A stretch of 64,000 nucleotides of DNA from contig NZ_CP025012.1 in NCBI RefSeq assembly GCF_002953715.1, forward strand, positions 4,273,001-4,337,000, read 5' to 3'. Below, piece after piece: positions 6,856-15,466 of the stretch (its first letter is position 1; each line of letters starts with the position of its first letter). Made by a program: the position numbers and the translations under genes. The stretch is from Rhizobium leguminosarum. GTDB taxonomy: Bacteria > Pseudomonadota > Alphaproteobacteria > Rhizobiales > Rhizobiaceae. The notes under the pieces are model-generated. The model was given only the letters and a program-made list of their open reading frames with translations, made no database searches and had not been told where the DNA came from.

Positions 6856-8433
6856 ATGTTTGAAAACCTCCAGGACCGTCTTGGATCCATTCTGAATGGA
6901 CTGACAGGCCGTGGCGCGCTTTCGGAAGCCGATGTTTCCGCAGCGCTGCGCGAGGTTCGCCGTGCGTTGCTGGAGGCCGACGTCGCGCTCGACGTCGTGC
7001 GTTCCTTCACCGACCGCGTGCGTGAAAAGGCCGTCGGCGCCGAGATCCTGAAGTCGATCAAGCCCGGCCAGATGGTCGTCAAGATCGTGCATGACGAGCT
7101 GATCGAGATGCTGGGCGGCGAAGGCGTCGGCATCGACCTGCATGCAGCGGCCCCGGTCGTCGTCATGATGGTCGGCCTGCAGGGCTCCGGCAAGACGACG
7201 ACGTCGGCGAAGATCGCCCATCGCCTGTCGACGCGCGAGAAGAAGAAGGTGCTGATGGCATCGCTCGACACGCGCCGTCCGGCCGCGCAGGAGCAGCTTC
7301 GCCAGCTCGGCGCGCAGGCCAATATCGACACGCTGCCTATTATATCAGGCCAGTCGCCGACCGATATCGCTGCTCGCGCCGTTCAAGCCGCAAAGCTTGG
7401 TGGCCATGACGTCGTCATCCTCGACACCGCCGGCCGTACGCATATCGACGAGCCCCTGATGGTCGAGATGGCCGACATCAAGAAGCGCTCGAACCCGCAT
7501 GAAATCCTGCTGGTCGCCGATAGTTTGACAGGTCAGGACGCCGTCAACCTCGCCCGCAGTTTCGACGAACGCGTCGGCATCACCGGTCTGGTGCTGACCC
7601 GCATGGACGGCGATGGCCGCGGCGGTGCCGCTCTTTCGATGCGCGCCGTCACCGGTAAGCCGATCAAGCTGATCGGCGTCGGCGAGAAGATGAGCGAGCT
7701 GGAGGAATTCCATCCCCGCCGCATCGCCGACCGTATTCTCGGCATGGGCGACATCGTCTCGCTCGTCGAGCGCGCGGCGGAGAATATCGACGCCGAGAAG
7801 GCAGCCGCCATGGCCGCCAAGATGGCCAAGGGCAAGTTCGATCTCGATGACCTCGCCGACCAGTTGCGCCAGATGCAGAAGATGGGCGGCATGGGCGGCA
7901 TCATGGGCATGATGCCCGGCATGGCCGGCATGAAGGACAAGATGGCCGCAGCCGGCCTCGACGACAAGCTTTTCGGCCGCCAGATCGCCATCATCCAGTC
8001 GATGACCAGGGCCGAGCGTACCAATCCCGACCTGCTCAAGCATTCGCGCAAGAAGCGCATCGCCGCCGGCTCCGGCACCGATGCCGCCGCCATCAACAAG
8101 CTTCTGAAGATGCACCGCCAGATGGCGGACATGATGAAGATGATGGGCGGCAAGGGCAAAGGCGGCATGATGAAGCAGATGATGGGCGGCCTTGCCGGCA
8201 AGATGGGGCTCGGCGGCGGCATGGGTGGCGGCATGCCCGATCTCTCGAATATCGATCCCCGACAGCTCGAGGCCTTGCAGAAGCAGGCGGAAGCGGCGGG
8301 GCTTGGAAAGCCGGGTGGGGGTATGCCCGGTCTCGGCGGTCTGCCGGGTGGTTTGTCGGGCCTCGGCGGCGCCAAGCTGCCGGGCCTTGGCGGTGGTTTC
8401 CCGGGATTGCCCGGATTGCCGAAGAAGAAGTGA
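6856..8433 (+). CDS. ffh: Ffh, signal recognition particle protein (SRP54)
   Basis: This 525-residue GTPase binds signal sequences and 4.5S RNA and pairs with FtsY. It has an N domain (MFENLQDRLGSILNGLTG), a G domain with P-loop GLQGSGKTTT near residue 105, DTRRPAAQEQL, DTAGRTH near 190 and TRMDGDGRGGA, and a methionine-rich M domain starting near residue 325. The C-terminus is extended by a Gly/Met/Pro-rich tail, as in alphaproteobacterial Ffh. I chose the ATG at 6856 because conserved sequence begins there and AAGGA precedes it. It heads the chorismate mutase, rpsP, rimM, trmD run. Confidence 0.97.
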   Translation: MFENLQDRLGSILNGLTGRGALSEADVSAALREVRRALLEADVALDVVRSFTDRVREKAVGAEILKSIKPGQMVVKIVHDELIEMLGGEGVGIDLHAAAPVVVMMVGLQGSGKTTTSAKIAHRLSTREKKKVLMASLDTRRPAAQEQLRQLGAQANIDTLPIISGQSPTDIAARAVQAAKLGGHDVVILDTAGRTHIDEPLMVEMADIKKRSNPHEILLVADSLTGQDAVNLARSFDERVGITGLVLTRMDGDGRGGAALSMRAVTGKPIKLIGVGEKMSELEEFHPRRIADRILGMGDIVSLVERAAENIDAEKAAAMAAKMAKGKFDLDDLADQLRQMQKMGGMGGIMGMMPGMAGMKDKMAAAGLDDKLFGRQIAIIQSMTRAERTNPDLLKHSRKKRIAAGSGTDAAAINKLLKMHRQMADMMKMMGGKGKGGMMKQMMGGLAGKMGLGGGMGGGMPDLSNIDPRQLEALQKQAEAAGLGKPGGGMPGLGGLPGGLSGLGGAKLPGLGGGFPGLPGLPKKK

Positions 8434-8449
8434 AAGGATCGCTTGCCCC

Positions 8450-8770
8450 ATGATTGATCCAAACGTCAAAGCCCAGCTCGCGAGCTATCGTCAGTCGATC
8501 GACAATATCGATGCCGCTCTCGTGCACATGCTGGCCGAACGCTTCCGCTGCACCAAAGAGGTCGGCGTGCTGAAGGCCAAATACAATCTGCCGCCGGCCG
8601 ACCCGGCGCGCGAGGAATACCAGATCGAACGCCTTCGCCAGCTGGCGAAAGCCGCCAATCTGGATCCGGATTTCGCTGAGAAGTTCCTGAACTTCGTCAT
8701 CAAGGAAGTCATCCGGCATCATGAGCAGATCGCTGCGGATCACGCTGAACAAAGCACCGCGGCCCGATAA
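8450..8770 (+). CDS. Chorismate mutase, AroQ type
   Basis: This 106-residue protein is all helical and matches monofunctional AroQ chorismate mutases, which turn chorismate into prephenate for Phe and Tyr. Visible motifs are LASYRQSIDNIDAALVHMLAERF (split here by sense), KEVGVLKAKYNLPPADPAREE and a closing helix LNFVIKEVIRHHEQI. The ATG at 8450 follows the ffh stop by 16 bases. The order ffh, chorismate mutase, rpsP is common in Rhizobiales. Confidence 0.88.
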   Translation: MIDPNVKAQLASYRQSIDNIDAALVHMLAERFRCTKEVGVLKAKYNLPPADPAREEYQIERLRQLAKAANLDPDFAEKFLNFVIKEVIRHHEQIAADHAEQSTAAR

Positions 8771-8818
8771 CCGTACCGCTCAAGAAAGCGGTCAAGAAAA
8801 GCCCAAGGAGTAAAGAAC

Positions 8819-9190
8819 ATGGCACTGAAAATTCGTCTCGCCCGCGGTGGCTCCAAGAAGCGCCCGTACTACCACGTCGTTCTCGCCGATGCGCGCAGCC
8901 CGCGTGACGGCCGCTTCCTCGAAAACCTCGGTTCCTGGAACCCGATGCTTGCCAAGGACGATGAGAAGCGCGTTCAGCTGAACGCCGAGCGCATCAAGCA
9001 CTGGATCGAAAACGGCGCACAGCCGACCGACCGCGTTCTGCGCTTCCTCGATGAGGCCGGCGTTGCCAAGCGCGAAGTCAAGAACAACCCGGTCAAGGCA
9101 AAGCCTGGCAAGCGCGCCCAGGAGCGCGCCGCCGAAAAGGCTCAGAAGGTCGCCGACGCCGCCGCTGCTGCTGCCGACGCCGCGGAATAA
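8819..9190 (+). CDS. rpsP: 30S ribosomal protein S16
   Basis: This 123-residue protein starts MALKIRLARGGSKKRPYYHVV, the S16 signature, and continues with DGRFLENLGSWNPM and RIKHWIENGAQPTDRVLRFL. The first ~85 residues are the conserved domain. The rest is an Ala/Lys-rich tail typical of rhizobial S16. AAGGAG lies eight bases before the ATG. It is followed by a strong terminator, so rimM-trmD may be expressed in part separately. Confidence 0.97.
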   Translation: MALKIRLARGGSKKRPYYHVVLADARSPRDGRFLENLGSWNPMLAKDDEKRVQLNAERIKHWIENGAQPTDRVLRFLDEAGVAKREVKNNPVKAKPGKRAQERAAEKAQKVADAAAAAADAAE

Positions 9191-9209
9191 TCGGGACATT
9201 CCCTTCGAG

Positions 9210-9239
9210 CGGGCGGCATGGCGACATGCCGCCCGTTTT
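9210..9239 (+). terminator. Intrinsic terminator after rpsP
   Basis: CGGGCGGCATG (9210-9220) and CATGCCGCCCG (9225-9235) form a perfect 11-bp stem with loop GCGA, followed by TTTT. It lies 20 bases after the rpsP stop and about 65 bases before rimM. Confidence 0.8.
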
Positions 9240-9303
9240 CGTTTCCAATCGCCCGCACTTCGTTTATGAGAAACCTGTCTTTCGGCTTCACATGAAGGAA
9301 CCC

Positions 9304-9873
9304 ATGACAAAGCTTGAAAACCCCGTTCTGATGGCGACGATCGGTGGCGCGCAAGGCCTCCGGGGCGAGGTGCGCGCCAAGGCCTATACGGCCGATCCCG
9401 GCGCGCTTGGCGACTACGGCCATCTCCACAGCATGGACGGCCGCAGCTTCGAAGTCCTCGAAATCCGCGAGATGAAGAATGTCGTCGTCGTTCGTTTCCG
9501 CGGCGTCAACGACCGCAATGCCGCCGAGGCTCTGAACGGGCTCGAACTCTATATCGAGCGGGACAATCTGCCGGACGAAGAGCTGGAGGACGACGAGTTC
9601 TACTATGCCGATCTCGAAGGGCTCGAGGCGCGGGACGACAAGGGTGTCAGTTATGGCACGGTCACCGGCGTCTTCGATTTCGGCGCCGGCGACCTGCTGG
9701 AACTCAAAGGTCCGGGCAAACGCCCGGTGCTGATCCCCTTCTCCGAAGCCTCGGTGCTGGAGATCGACCTCGAGGCCGGCACGCTGCTGATCGATCCGCT
9801 GGCGGCGGGTCTGGTCGACGATCCGGAAGAGCTTTCGAAATTCACCCCGGACAAGCCGAAAAAGAAGAAGTGA
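9304..9873 (+). CDS. rimM: Ribosome maturation factor RimM
   Basis: This 189-residue protein helps late assembly of the 30S head near S19. The N-terminal domain starts VLMATIGGAQGLRGEVRAK, and the C-terminal PRC-barrel part includes LEGLEARDDKGVSYGTVTGV and PVLIPFSEASVLEID. It ends in a poly-lysine tail. I chose the ATG at 9304 over the one at 9292 because GAAGGAA sits just before it and the protein then has the usual length. It precedes trmD by four bases. Confidence 0.93.
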   Translation: MTKLENPVLMATIGGAQGLRGEVRAKAYTADPGALGDYGHLHSMDGRSFEVLEIREMKNVVVVRFRGVNDRNAAEALNGLELYIERDNLPDEELEDDEFYYADLEGLEARDDKGVSYGTVTGVFDFGAGDLLELKGPGKRPVLIPFSEASVLEIDLEAGTLLIDPLAAGLVDDPEELSKFTPDKPKKKK

Positions 9874-9877
9874 CGCC

Positions 9878-10561
9878 ATGGCTTTCCGGGCGAGCGTACT
9901 GACACTTTATCCGGAAATGTTTCCGGGGCATCTGGGCTTCTCGCTCGCCGGCAAGGCGATGGAACGGGGACAATGGTCGCTGGACCTGGTACAGATCCGC
10001 GATTTTGCCACCGACAAACACCGCACCGTCGACGACACCCCGGCAGGCGGCGGCGCCGGCATGGTGCTGAAGGCAGACGTTCTCGCCCGCGCGATCGATA
10101 GCGCCTCGGAAAACGATCCCCGCCCGCGGCTGCTGATGAGCCCGCGCGGCCGGCCACTGACGCAGCAGCGTGTGCGCCAGCTCGCGGCCGGCGACGGCGT
10201 CATCATCGTCTGCGGCCGCTTCGAGGGCGTCGACCAGCGGGTGATCGAGGCGCGTGGACTGGAAGAGGTCTCGATCGGCGACTACGTCCTATCAGGCGGC
10301 GAGCCGGCGGCGCTGATCGTGCTCGATGCGATTATCCGCATCCTGCCTGGCGTCATGGGCAACGATCTTTCCGGCCTGCACGAAAGCTTCGAAGGCGGAC
10401 TACTGGAACATCCGCATTATACCCGGCCGCAGGAGTGGGAAGGCCGGGAAATCCCCGCGATCCTCACCTCCGGCAACCACGGCGCCATCGACAAATGGCG
10501 GCATCAGGAAGCGGTGCGGCTGACCCGGGAGCGGCGGCCCGATCTGCTCGAAAAGGGCTAG
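9878..10561 (+). CDS. trmD: tRNA (guanine37-N1)-methyltransferase
   Basis: This 227-residue SPOUT methyltransferase makes m1G37 in tRNAs for Leu, Pro and Arg. Visible motifs are LTLYPEMFPGHLGFSLAGKA, DDTPAGGGAGMVLKADV, CGRFEGVDQRVIE (the knot region) and IGDYVLSGGEPAALI. The C-terminal EWEGREIPAILTSGNHGAI is standard for TrmD. It is close behind rimM, giving the classic rpsP-rimM-trmD-rplS order, here split from rplS by a repeat-bearing spacer. Confidence 0.96.
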   Translation: MAFRASVLTLYPEMFPGHLGFSLAGKAMERGQWSLDLVQIRDFATDKHRTVDDTPAGGGAGMVLKADVLARAIDSASENDPRPRLLMSPRGRPLTQQRVRQLAAGDGVIIVCGRFEGVDQRVIEARGLEEVSIGDYVLSGGEPAALIVLDAIIRILPGVMGNDLSGLHESFEGGLLEHPHYTRPQEWEGREIPAILTSGNHGAIDKWRHQEAVRLTRERRPDLLEKG

Positions 10562-10571
10562 CCTATCGGCT

Positions 10572-10667
10572 CGAAAATCGGGATCGATTTTCGGAAGGCA
10601 CGATGCGTCGATTCAAAATGTTACAGCGTTCTTTCCGCGTCAGAAAAAGGCGCGCGGCGCTGTAAAG
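10572..10667. repeat. Palindromic intergenic element between trmD and rplS
   Basis: The trmD-rplS spacer (10562-10897, 336 bases) opens with CGAAAATCG/CGATTTTCG near 10572-10592. A second inverted pair follows, TTACAGCG at 10621 and CGCTGTAA ending at 10667. The first arm and the following GATTCAAA recur near 29953, so this is a dispersed element. The rest of the spacer holds a small hairpin (GGGG-TTTAT-CCCC near 10763) and an in-frame open stretch upstream of rplS with no sign of being translated. Confidence 0.6.
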
Positions 10668-10897
10668 TGAGAAAAACGGCTGATTTCGCAGCCCTTTTCA
10701 CAAAAATGCCGTCCAAGGGATGACAAGCCCTGGCCTTTCGTGTATTGGCGCACGCGGAAATGGGGTTTATCCCCGTCTGCCAGCAAACAAAGAATGGCGA
10801 ATCCGCTCCCGCCCTTGACGGGCAAAGTCCTGAGGCCAGTTCCGAAGGATCAGTGTTGAGCGCTCTGGCTGTTTCAGAAGAACCAAAGGTTAAGACG

Positions 10898-11446
10898 ATG
10901 AACATCATTCAGCAGCTTGAGGCCGAACAGGCCGCCAAGATCGAAGCCAAGCGCACGCTTCCCGAATTTTCCCCGGGCGACACCGTCCGCGTCAACGTGA
11001 AGGTCACGGAAGGCACCCGTACCCGCGTTCAGGCCTATGAAGGCGTCTGCATCGCCCGCTCCGGCGGCGGCCTGCAGGAAAACTTCACGGTCCGCAAGAT
11101 CTCCTACGGCGAAGGCGTCGAGCGCGTATTCCCGGTCTACTCGCCGATGATCGAAAGCGTCGACGTCGTTCGCCGCGGTAAGGTCCGTCGCGCCAAGCTC
11201 TATTACCTGCGCGACCGTCGCGGCAAGTCTGCCCGTATCGTTGAAGACACCGGCGTCCGCGCCCGCAAGCTCAACGACGCCGAGCGCGCCGCCATTGCCG
11301 AGGAAAAGGCACGCATCGAAGCTGAAAAGGTCGCAGCAGCTCAGGCGCTCGCCGCCGAGAAGGCAGCAGCCGAAGCTGCGGAAGCCAAGGCCGCCGCTGA
11401 AGCAGCAGCCGCTGCTGCCGCCGCCGCGGAACCGGCAGCAGAATAA
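10898..11446 (+). CDS. rplS: 50S ribosomal protein L19 with extended tail
   Basis: This 182-residue protein has the conserved L19 domain in its first ~115 residues (FSPGDTVRVNVKV, RVQAYEGVCIARSGGG, TVRKISYGEGVERVFPVYSP, GKVRRAKLYYLRDRRGKSARI). An Ala/Glu/Lys-rich, probably helical tail of about 60 residues follows, as in other rhizobial L19. The ATG at 10898 directly precedes conserved sequence; the frame stays open for 51 codons upstream, but nothing there looks conserved. L19 lies at the 30S-50S interface. Confidence 0.95.
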   Translation: MNIIQQLEAEQAAKIEAKRTLPEFSPGDTVRVNVKVTEGTRTRVQAYEGVCIARSGGGLQENFTVRKISYGEGVERVFPVYSPMIESVDVVRRGKVRRAKLYYLRDRRGKSARIVEDTGVRARKLNDAERAAIAEEKARIEAEKVAAAQALAAEKAAAEAAEAKAAAEAAAAAAAAAEPAAE

Positions 11447-11476
11447 GATCTGCGCCACGCAAAATTCTTTGCTTGG

Positions 11477-11510
11477 AAAGGCGGCCTTCGGGTCGCCTTT
11501 TCTATTTTTT
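11477..11510 (+). terminator. Intrinsic terminator after rplS
   Basis: AAAGGCG (11477-11483) and CGCCTTT (11494-11500) form the stem, followed by TCTATTTTTT. It lies 30 bases past the rplS stop. Confidence 0.8.
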
Positions 11511-11591
11511 GTTTCGGCATGCAGCCGGCGGCCTTGCCTCGGGCCTATCTTCCGTGACAGTTTTTGCCGTTCAATTTTGGGGAACCGTTCA

Positions 11592-12389
11592 ATGTTGTTT
11601 CGCCGTACCGTTCTTGCGAGCTTCGCCGCCCTTGCTCTTGCACCCCTGGCCGCATCGGCCGCCGAGCTGCCCGATCTCGGCGGCAAGAGCGTCGTCGTCG
11701 TCACCGAGAATGCCTATCCGCCGCTGCAGTTCGTCGATCCGAAATCCGGCAAGGCGATCGGCTGGGAATATGATGCGATGAACGAGTTCGCCAAGCGGCT
11801 GAATTTCAAGGTCGAATACCAGAACACCAGCTGGGACGCGATGATCCAGGCGGTTTCCGATGGCCAGTACAACATCGGCATGACCGGCATCACCATCAAG
11901 GAAGACCGCAAGCAGAAGGTGGATTTCTCCGACCCCTACATGCGCTCGCAGCAGTTCATGCTGGTGCGCGGCGACGAGAAGCGCTTCGCCGATGTCAAGT
12001 CCTTCGGCGAATTCAAGGACGGCCTGGTCGGCGCGCAGGCCGGCACCACGCCTTTCTACACCGCGGTCTACGAAGTGCTTGATGGCAACGAGCAGAACCC
12101 GCGCATCAAACTCTTCGAAACCTTCGGCGCCACCGTCCAGGCCCTGAAGGCCGGCGACGTCGACGTCGTGCTGACCGACGGCACCGCCGGTAAGGGTTAT
12201 GTCGATGCCTCGAACGGCGCCCTGAAGCTGATCGGCGGACCGCTCGGCACCGAGGATTTCGGCTTCATCTTCCCGAAAGGGTCCGACCTTGTCGCCCCGG
12301 TCAATGCCGCGATCGCCGCACTCAGGGCCGACGGCACGCTGGATGCGCTGAACAAGAAGTGGTTCCTCGACTACAAGATGGGCGAATGA
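11592..12389 (+). CDS. Amino-acid ABC transporter substrate-binding protein
   Basis: This 265-residue periplasmic protein has a signal peptide (MLFRRTVLASFAALALAPLAASAAE, shown here only by its ends: MLFRRT to SAAE). The SBP family 3 fold follows: VVVTENAYPPLQFVD, GWEYDAMNEFAKRLNF, SWDAMIQAVSDGQYNIGMTG and a closing GTLDALNKKWF. It would bind a polar amino acid; the exact ligand cannot be read. A permease follows after nine bases, but no ATPase gene is present here. The start was chosen at the ATG heading the signal peptide. Confidence 0.9.
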   Translation: MLFRRTVLASFAALALAPLAASAAELPDLGGKSVVVVTENAYPPLQFVDPKSGKAIGWEYDAMNEFAKRLNFKVEYQNTSWDAMIQAVSDGQYNIGMTGITIKEDRKQKVDFSDPYMRSQQFMLVRGDEKRFADVKSFGEFKDGLVGAQAGTTPFYTAVYEVLDGNEQNPRIKLFETFGATVQALKAGDVDVVLTDGTAGKGYVDASNGALKLIGGPLGTEDFGFIFPKGSDLVAPVNAAIAALRADGTLDALNKKWFLDYKMGE

Positions 12390-12398
12390 CGCCGAGCA

Positions 12399-13211
12399 AT
12401 GGCCCTGCGACCATCTCCCGACAGATACGTCAAGGATGACTATCCCTGGTGGCTGGTCGCGCTTGTCGCGATCGGCCTCGTCCTTGCCGCCGTCATCGTC
12501 ACCAACGATATCTATGCCCAGGTCTTCCGCACCGTCGTCAACGGTGTCGGCATCACCGTCTTCGTGACGCTGGTCGCCTTCGTGCTCGCCACCGTGCTCG
12601 GCCTCGGCATCTGCCTGCTCGGCATGGCTGACAGCCAGGTGTTGCGGCAGATCGCGCGATTCTACATCGAGATCATCCGCGGTATCCCGATTCTCGTGCT
12701 GCTGTTCTACGTCGCCTTCGTCGGCGCGCCGGCACTGGTCGCAGCCTATAATTTCCTGACTTCGCCGCTGGTGACATCAGGTATGGCCGAGCCCATCCTG
12801 GTGCGCGACCTCTCGTTGATGTGGCGGGCGATCATCGCGCTGACGGTCGGTTATTCCTCCTTCATCGCCGAAATCTTCCGGGCCGGTTTCCAGTCGGTCG
12901 ATCTCGGCCAGATCGAGGCGGCCAAGGCCCTCGGCCTCTCGCGCTACCGGCGCTTCCGCTCCGTCATCTTCCCACAGGCGATCCGGGTGATCTTCCCACC
13001 GCTCTCCAACGATTTCGTCTCGATGGTGAAGGACAGCTCGCTCGTCTCCGTCCTCGGCGTCGCCGACATCACCCAGATGGGCAAGGTCTACGCCGCCGGT
13101 TCCTTCCGCTTCTTCGAAACCTATTCGATCGTCACCTATATCTATCTGATCCTGACGATCGGCCTGTCGCTGGCGCTGCGGCGGACGGAGAAATGGATGA
13201 AGTCGCGGTGA
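12399..13211 (+). CDS. Amino-acid ABC transporter permease (HisM family)
   Basis: This 270-residue inner-membrane protein has an N-terminal cytoplasmic stretch, then about five membrane helices. The EAA loop for ATPase docking is EAAKALGLSRYRRFRSVIFP. The early segment TVVNGVGITVFVTLVAF and the IEIIRGIPILVLLFY motif are typical of polar amino-acid permeases. It pairs with the binding protein just upstream. The ATPase must come from another locus or be shared. The 283-base spacer to leuC shows no gene or clear signal. Confidence 0.9.
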   Translation: MALRPSPDRYVKDDYPWWLVALVAIGLVLAAVIVTNDIYAQVFRTVVNGVGITVFVTLVAFVLATVLGLGICLLGMADSQVLRQIARFYIEIIRGIPILVLLFYVAFVGAPALVAAYNFLTSPLVTSGMAEPILVRDLSLMWRAIIALTVGYSSFIAEIFRAGFQSVDLGQIEAAKALGLSRYRRFRSVIFPQAIRVIFPPLSNDFVSMVKDSSLVSVLGVADITQMGKVYAAGSFRFFETYSIVTYIYLILTIGLSLALRRTEKWMKSR

Positions 13212-13494
13212 CGGCACCAATAGCCGCACCACTGAGGGGTCTCAGAAGGCCTCCTGATGATTCAAATTGAAGCCGCCGCGAAAAATCGCTATATGCAGGG
13301 CCATGGAATCCAAGTTCAGATGCATTGGTGCGCATATTTTCGTGCTGCAGGACCATTATCGCCTGCCGTCGCGGTTTTTTGCGTGCGTGTCCGGTGCGCT
13401 CAACAGCCGACTTCGTTGATCGAATGACGGCCGGCGGAGCCTGATCTGCCATTTCTCGATTTTCCAAAAGCTTTAGAAAAACGGACTTAACGCC

Positions 13495-14904
13495 ATGAGC
13501 GCACCGCGTACCCTCTACGACAAGATCTGGGACGATCATCTGGTCGACGAACAGGCAGACGGCACCTGTCTTCTCTACATCGACCGCCATCTGGTCCACG
13601 AAGTCACCTCGCCGCAGGCTTTCGAAGGCCTGCGCATGACCGGCCGCAAGGTTCGCGCACCGGAAAAGACGCTCGCCGTCGTCGACCATAACGTCCCGAC
13701 CTCGCCCGACCGCCATCTCGGCATCAAAAACGAGGAAAGCCGCATCCAGGTGGAAGCGCTGGCGACCAACGCCGCCGAATTCGGCGTCGAATATTATTCG
13801 GCAAGCGACAAGCGCCAGGGCATCGTCCACATTGTCGGTCCGGAACAGGGCTTCACCCTGCCCGGCATGACCATCGTCTGCGGCGACAGCCATACCTCGA
13901 CGCATGGCGCCTTCGGCGCGCTGGCACACGGCATCGGCACCTCCGAGGTCGAGCATGTTCTGGCGACCCAGACGCTGATCCAGAAGAAGGCAAAGAACAT
14001 GCTGGTGCGGGTCGACGGTGTGCTTCCGCCGCACGTCACCGCCAAGGACATCATCCTTGCCATCATCGGCGAGATCGGCACGGCCGGCGGCACCGGCCAC
14101 GTCATCGAATTTGCCGGCGAAGCGATCCGCGCGCTGTCGATGGAAGGCCGCATGACCATCTGCAACATGACGATCGAAGGCGGCGCCCGCGCCGGCCTGA
14201 TCGCCCCTGACGAAAAGACCTTCGAATACATCAAGGGCAAGCCGCGCGCGCCGAAGGGCGAGGCGCTGGAACAGGCGATCGCCTACTGGAAGACGCTGCA
14301 GACCGACGAGGGCGCTCATTATGACCGCGTCGTCGTGCTCGATGCCGCCAGCCTGCCGCCGATCGTTTCCTGGGGCTCTTCGCCCGAGGATGTCATCTCC
14401 GTCCAGGGCATCGTTCCGAACCCCGACGACATTCCGGACGAAACCAAGCGCACCTCCAAGTGGCGCGCGCTCGACTATATGGGCCTGAAGCCGGGCACGA
14501 AGATGACCGACATCACGCTCGACCGCGTCTTCATCGGCTCCTGCACCAACGGCCGCATCGAGGATCTGCGCGAAGTCGCCAAGGTCGTCGAAGGCAAGAC
14601 GGTTGCCCCAACCGTCGACGCGATGATCGTGCCGGGCTCCGGCCTCGTCAAGGAACAGGCGGAAGCCGAAGGCCTCGACAAGATCTTCAAGGCCGCCGGT
14701 TTCGACTGGCGCGAGCCGGGCTGCTCCATGTGCCTTGCCATGAACGACGACCGCCTGAAGCCGGGCGAACGCTGCGCTTCGACCTCGAACCGCAACTTCG
14801 AAGGCCGTCAGGGCTTCAAGGGCCGCACGCACCTCGTCTCGCCGGCAATGGCAGCCGCGGCCGCGATCGCCGGGCACTTCGTCGATATCCGCGAGTGGAA
14901 CTGA
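13495..14904 (+). CDS. leuC: 3-isopropylmalate dehydratase large subunit
   Basis: This 469-residue aconitase-family enzyme works with LeuD to isomerise isopropylmalate in leucine synthesis. The 4Fe-4S ligands are visible: Cys350 in GSCTNGR, and Cys410 and Cys413 in CSMC. Other signatures are CGDSHTSTHGAFGALAHGIG and SNRNFEGRQG. The start MSAPRTLYDKIWDDH is the family N-terminus. leuD is not adjacent, as is usual in Rhizobium. Confidence 0.97.
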   Translation: MSAPRTLYDKIWDDHLVDEQADGTCLLYIDRHLVHEVTSPQAFEGLRMTGRKVRAPEKTLAVVDHNVPTSPDRHLGIKNEESRIQVEALATNAAEFGVEYYSASDKRQGIVHIVGPEQGFTLPGMTIVCGDSHTSTHGAFGALAHGIGTSEVEHVLATQTLIQKKAKNMLVRVDGVLPPHVTAKDIILAIIGEIGTAGGTGHVIEFAGEAIRALSMEGRMTICNMTIEGGARAGLIAPDEKTFEYIKGKPRAPKGEALEQAIAYWKTLQTDEGAHYDRVVVLDAASLPPIVSWGSSPEDVISVQGIVPNPDDIPDETKRTSKWRALDYMGLKPGTKMTDITLDRVFIGSCTNGRIEDLREVAKVVEGKTVAPTVDAMIVPGSGLVKEQAEAEGLDKIFKAAGFDWREPGCSMCLAMNDDRLKPGERCASTSNRNFEGRQGFKGRTHLVSPAMAAAAAIAGHFVDIREWN

Positions 14905-14931
14905 TCTGATCCAGCCAATTGATCAACTTGC

Positions 14932-14959
14932 AAGCCGCCCGATGCACATCGGGCGGCTT
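14932..14959 (+). terminator. Hairpin terminator after leuC
   Basis: AAGCCGCCCGATG (14932-14944) and CATCGGGCGGCTT (14947-14959) form a perfect 13-bp stem with a two-base loop. The T run after it is poor (CGCATTTAT), but position and stability suit a transcript end. Confidence 0.7.
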
Positions 14960-15466
14960 CGCATTTATGGCGTCAGTCGCTTCGGCGCCCACATGTTGCG
15001 ACCTGCACAGCCCTGCGCCTTCTCCGACGCGCAAAGAGCTCTGCGGCCCTCCGAATTGCTGCACTAAAGCCTTTGTTTTTGCGCATGTCGCTGTCGCAAA
15101 ACCGCTGCACAGTTTTGCGCGACATGCCCTAATTCCGTAAATTGCTTCCGATTTAACTAGGCCGTGAACTCATAAATCTGCTGGACTGATAGCCTGACAG
15201 AGTCCGCTATGCCCCAATGGCCGACGCGTTGCTGCGTAGCAGCGAAACGACGCTATGTGCCAAAAGCGGAATTGCCGATCAAGCAGGTTTGCGGCTGCCG
15301 GCTTACCAGCCGAGATCACCAAAACTGAAGGCATCATCGATCATGGCATCCTGCCGTTCATATGACCATTATGCCGATCCGGTCTTGCCGCGTTTCTCTG
15401 CAGGGAACATACCTAACCTCACAAAGCGGTATTTCCAACGGATGTCGGATTAGAGGAGCCCATGAA
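14960..15466. other. Gene-free spacer between leuC and the SDR gene
   Basis: This 507-base stretch holds one RIME-like palindrome (15083-15127), then relatively AT-rich sequence without a convincing coding frame. Short open frames occur, but none has a recognisable product or a good ribosome site. The left boundary of the less conserved 15-16.9 kb segment lies here. Confidence 0.5.
15083..15127. repeat. RIME-like palindrome (single arm)
   Basis: The palindrome starts GCATGTCGC and ends GCGACATGC, with GCAAAACCGCTGCAC inside. It matches one of the two palindromes of the longer elements at 31172-31278 and 46395-46501; the CTAAAGCGCG arm is missing. Confidence 0.7.

Noticed and set aside
10745..10897. 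N-terminal extension of L19
   Set aside because: The frame is open upstream, but conserved L19 sequence and the AAGG site place the start at 10898.
13132..14877. 581-codon open frame opposite leuC
   Set aside because: High-GC codon bias leaves long antisense frames open; leuC has all iron-sulfur motifs on the plus strand and the antisense protein is low-complexity Asp/Arg/Val.
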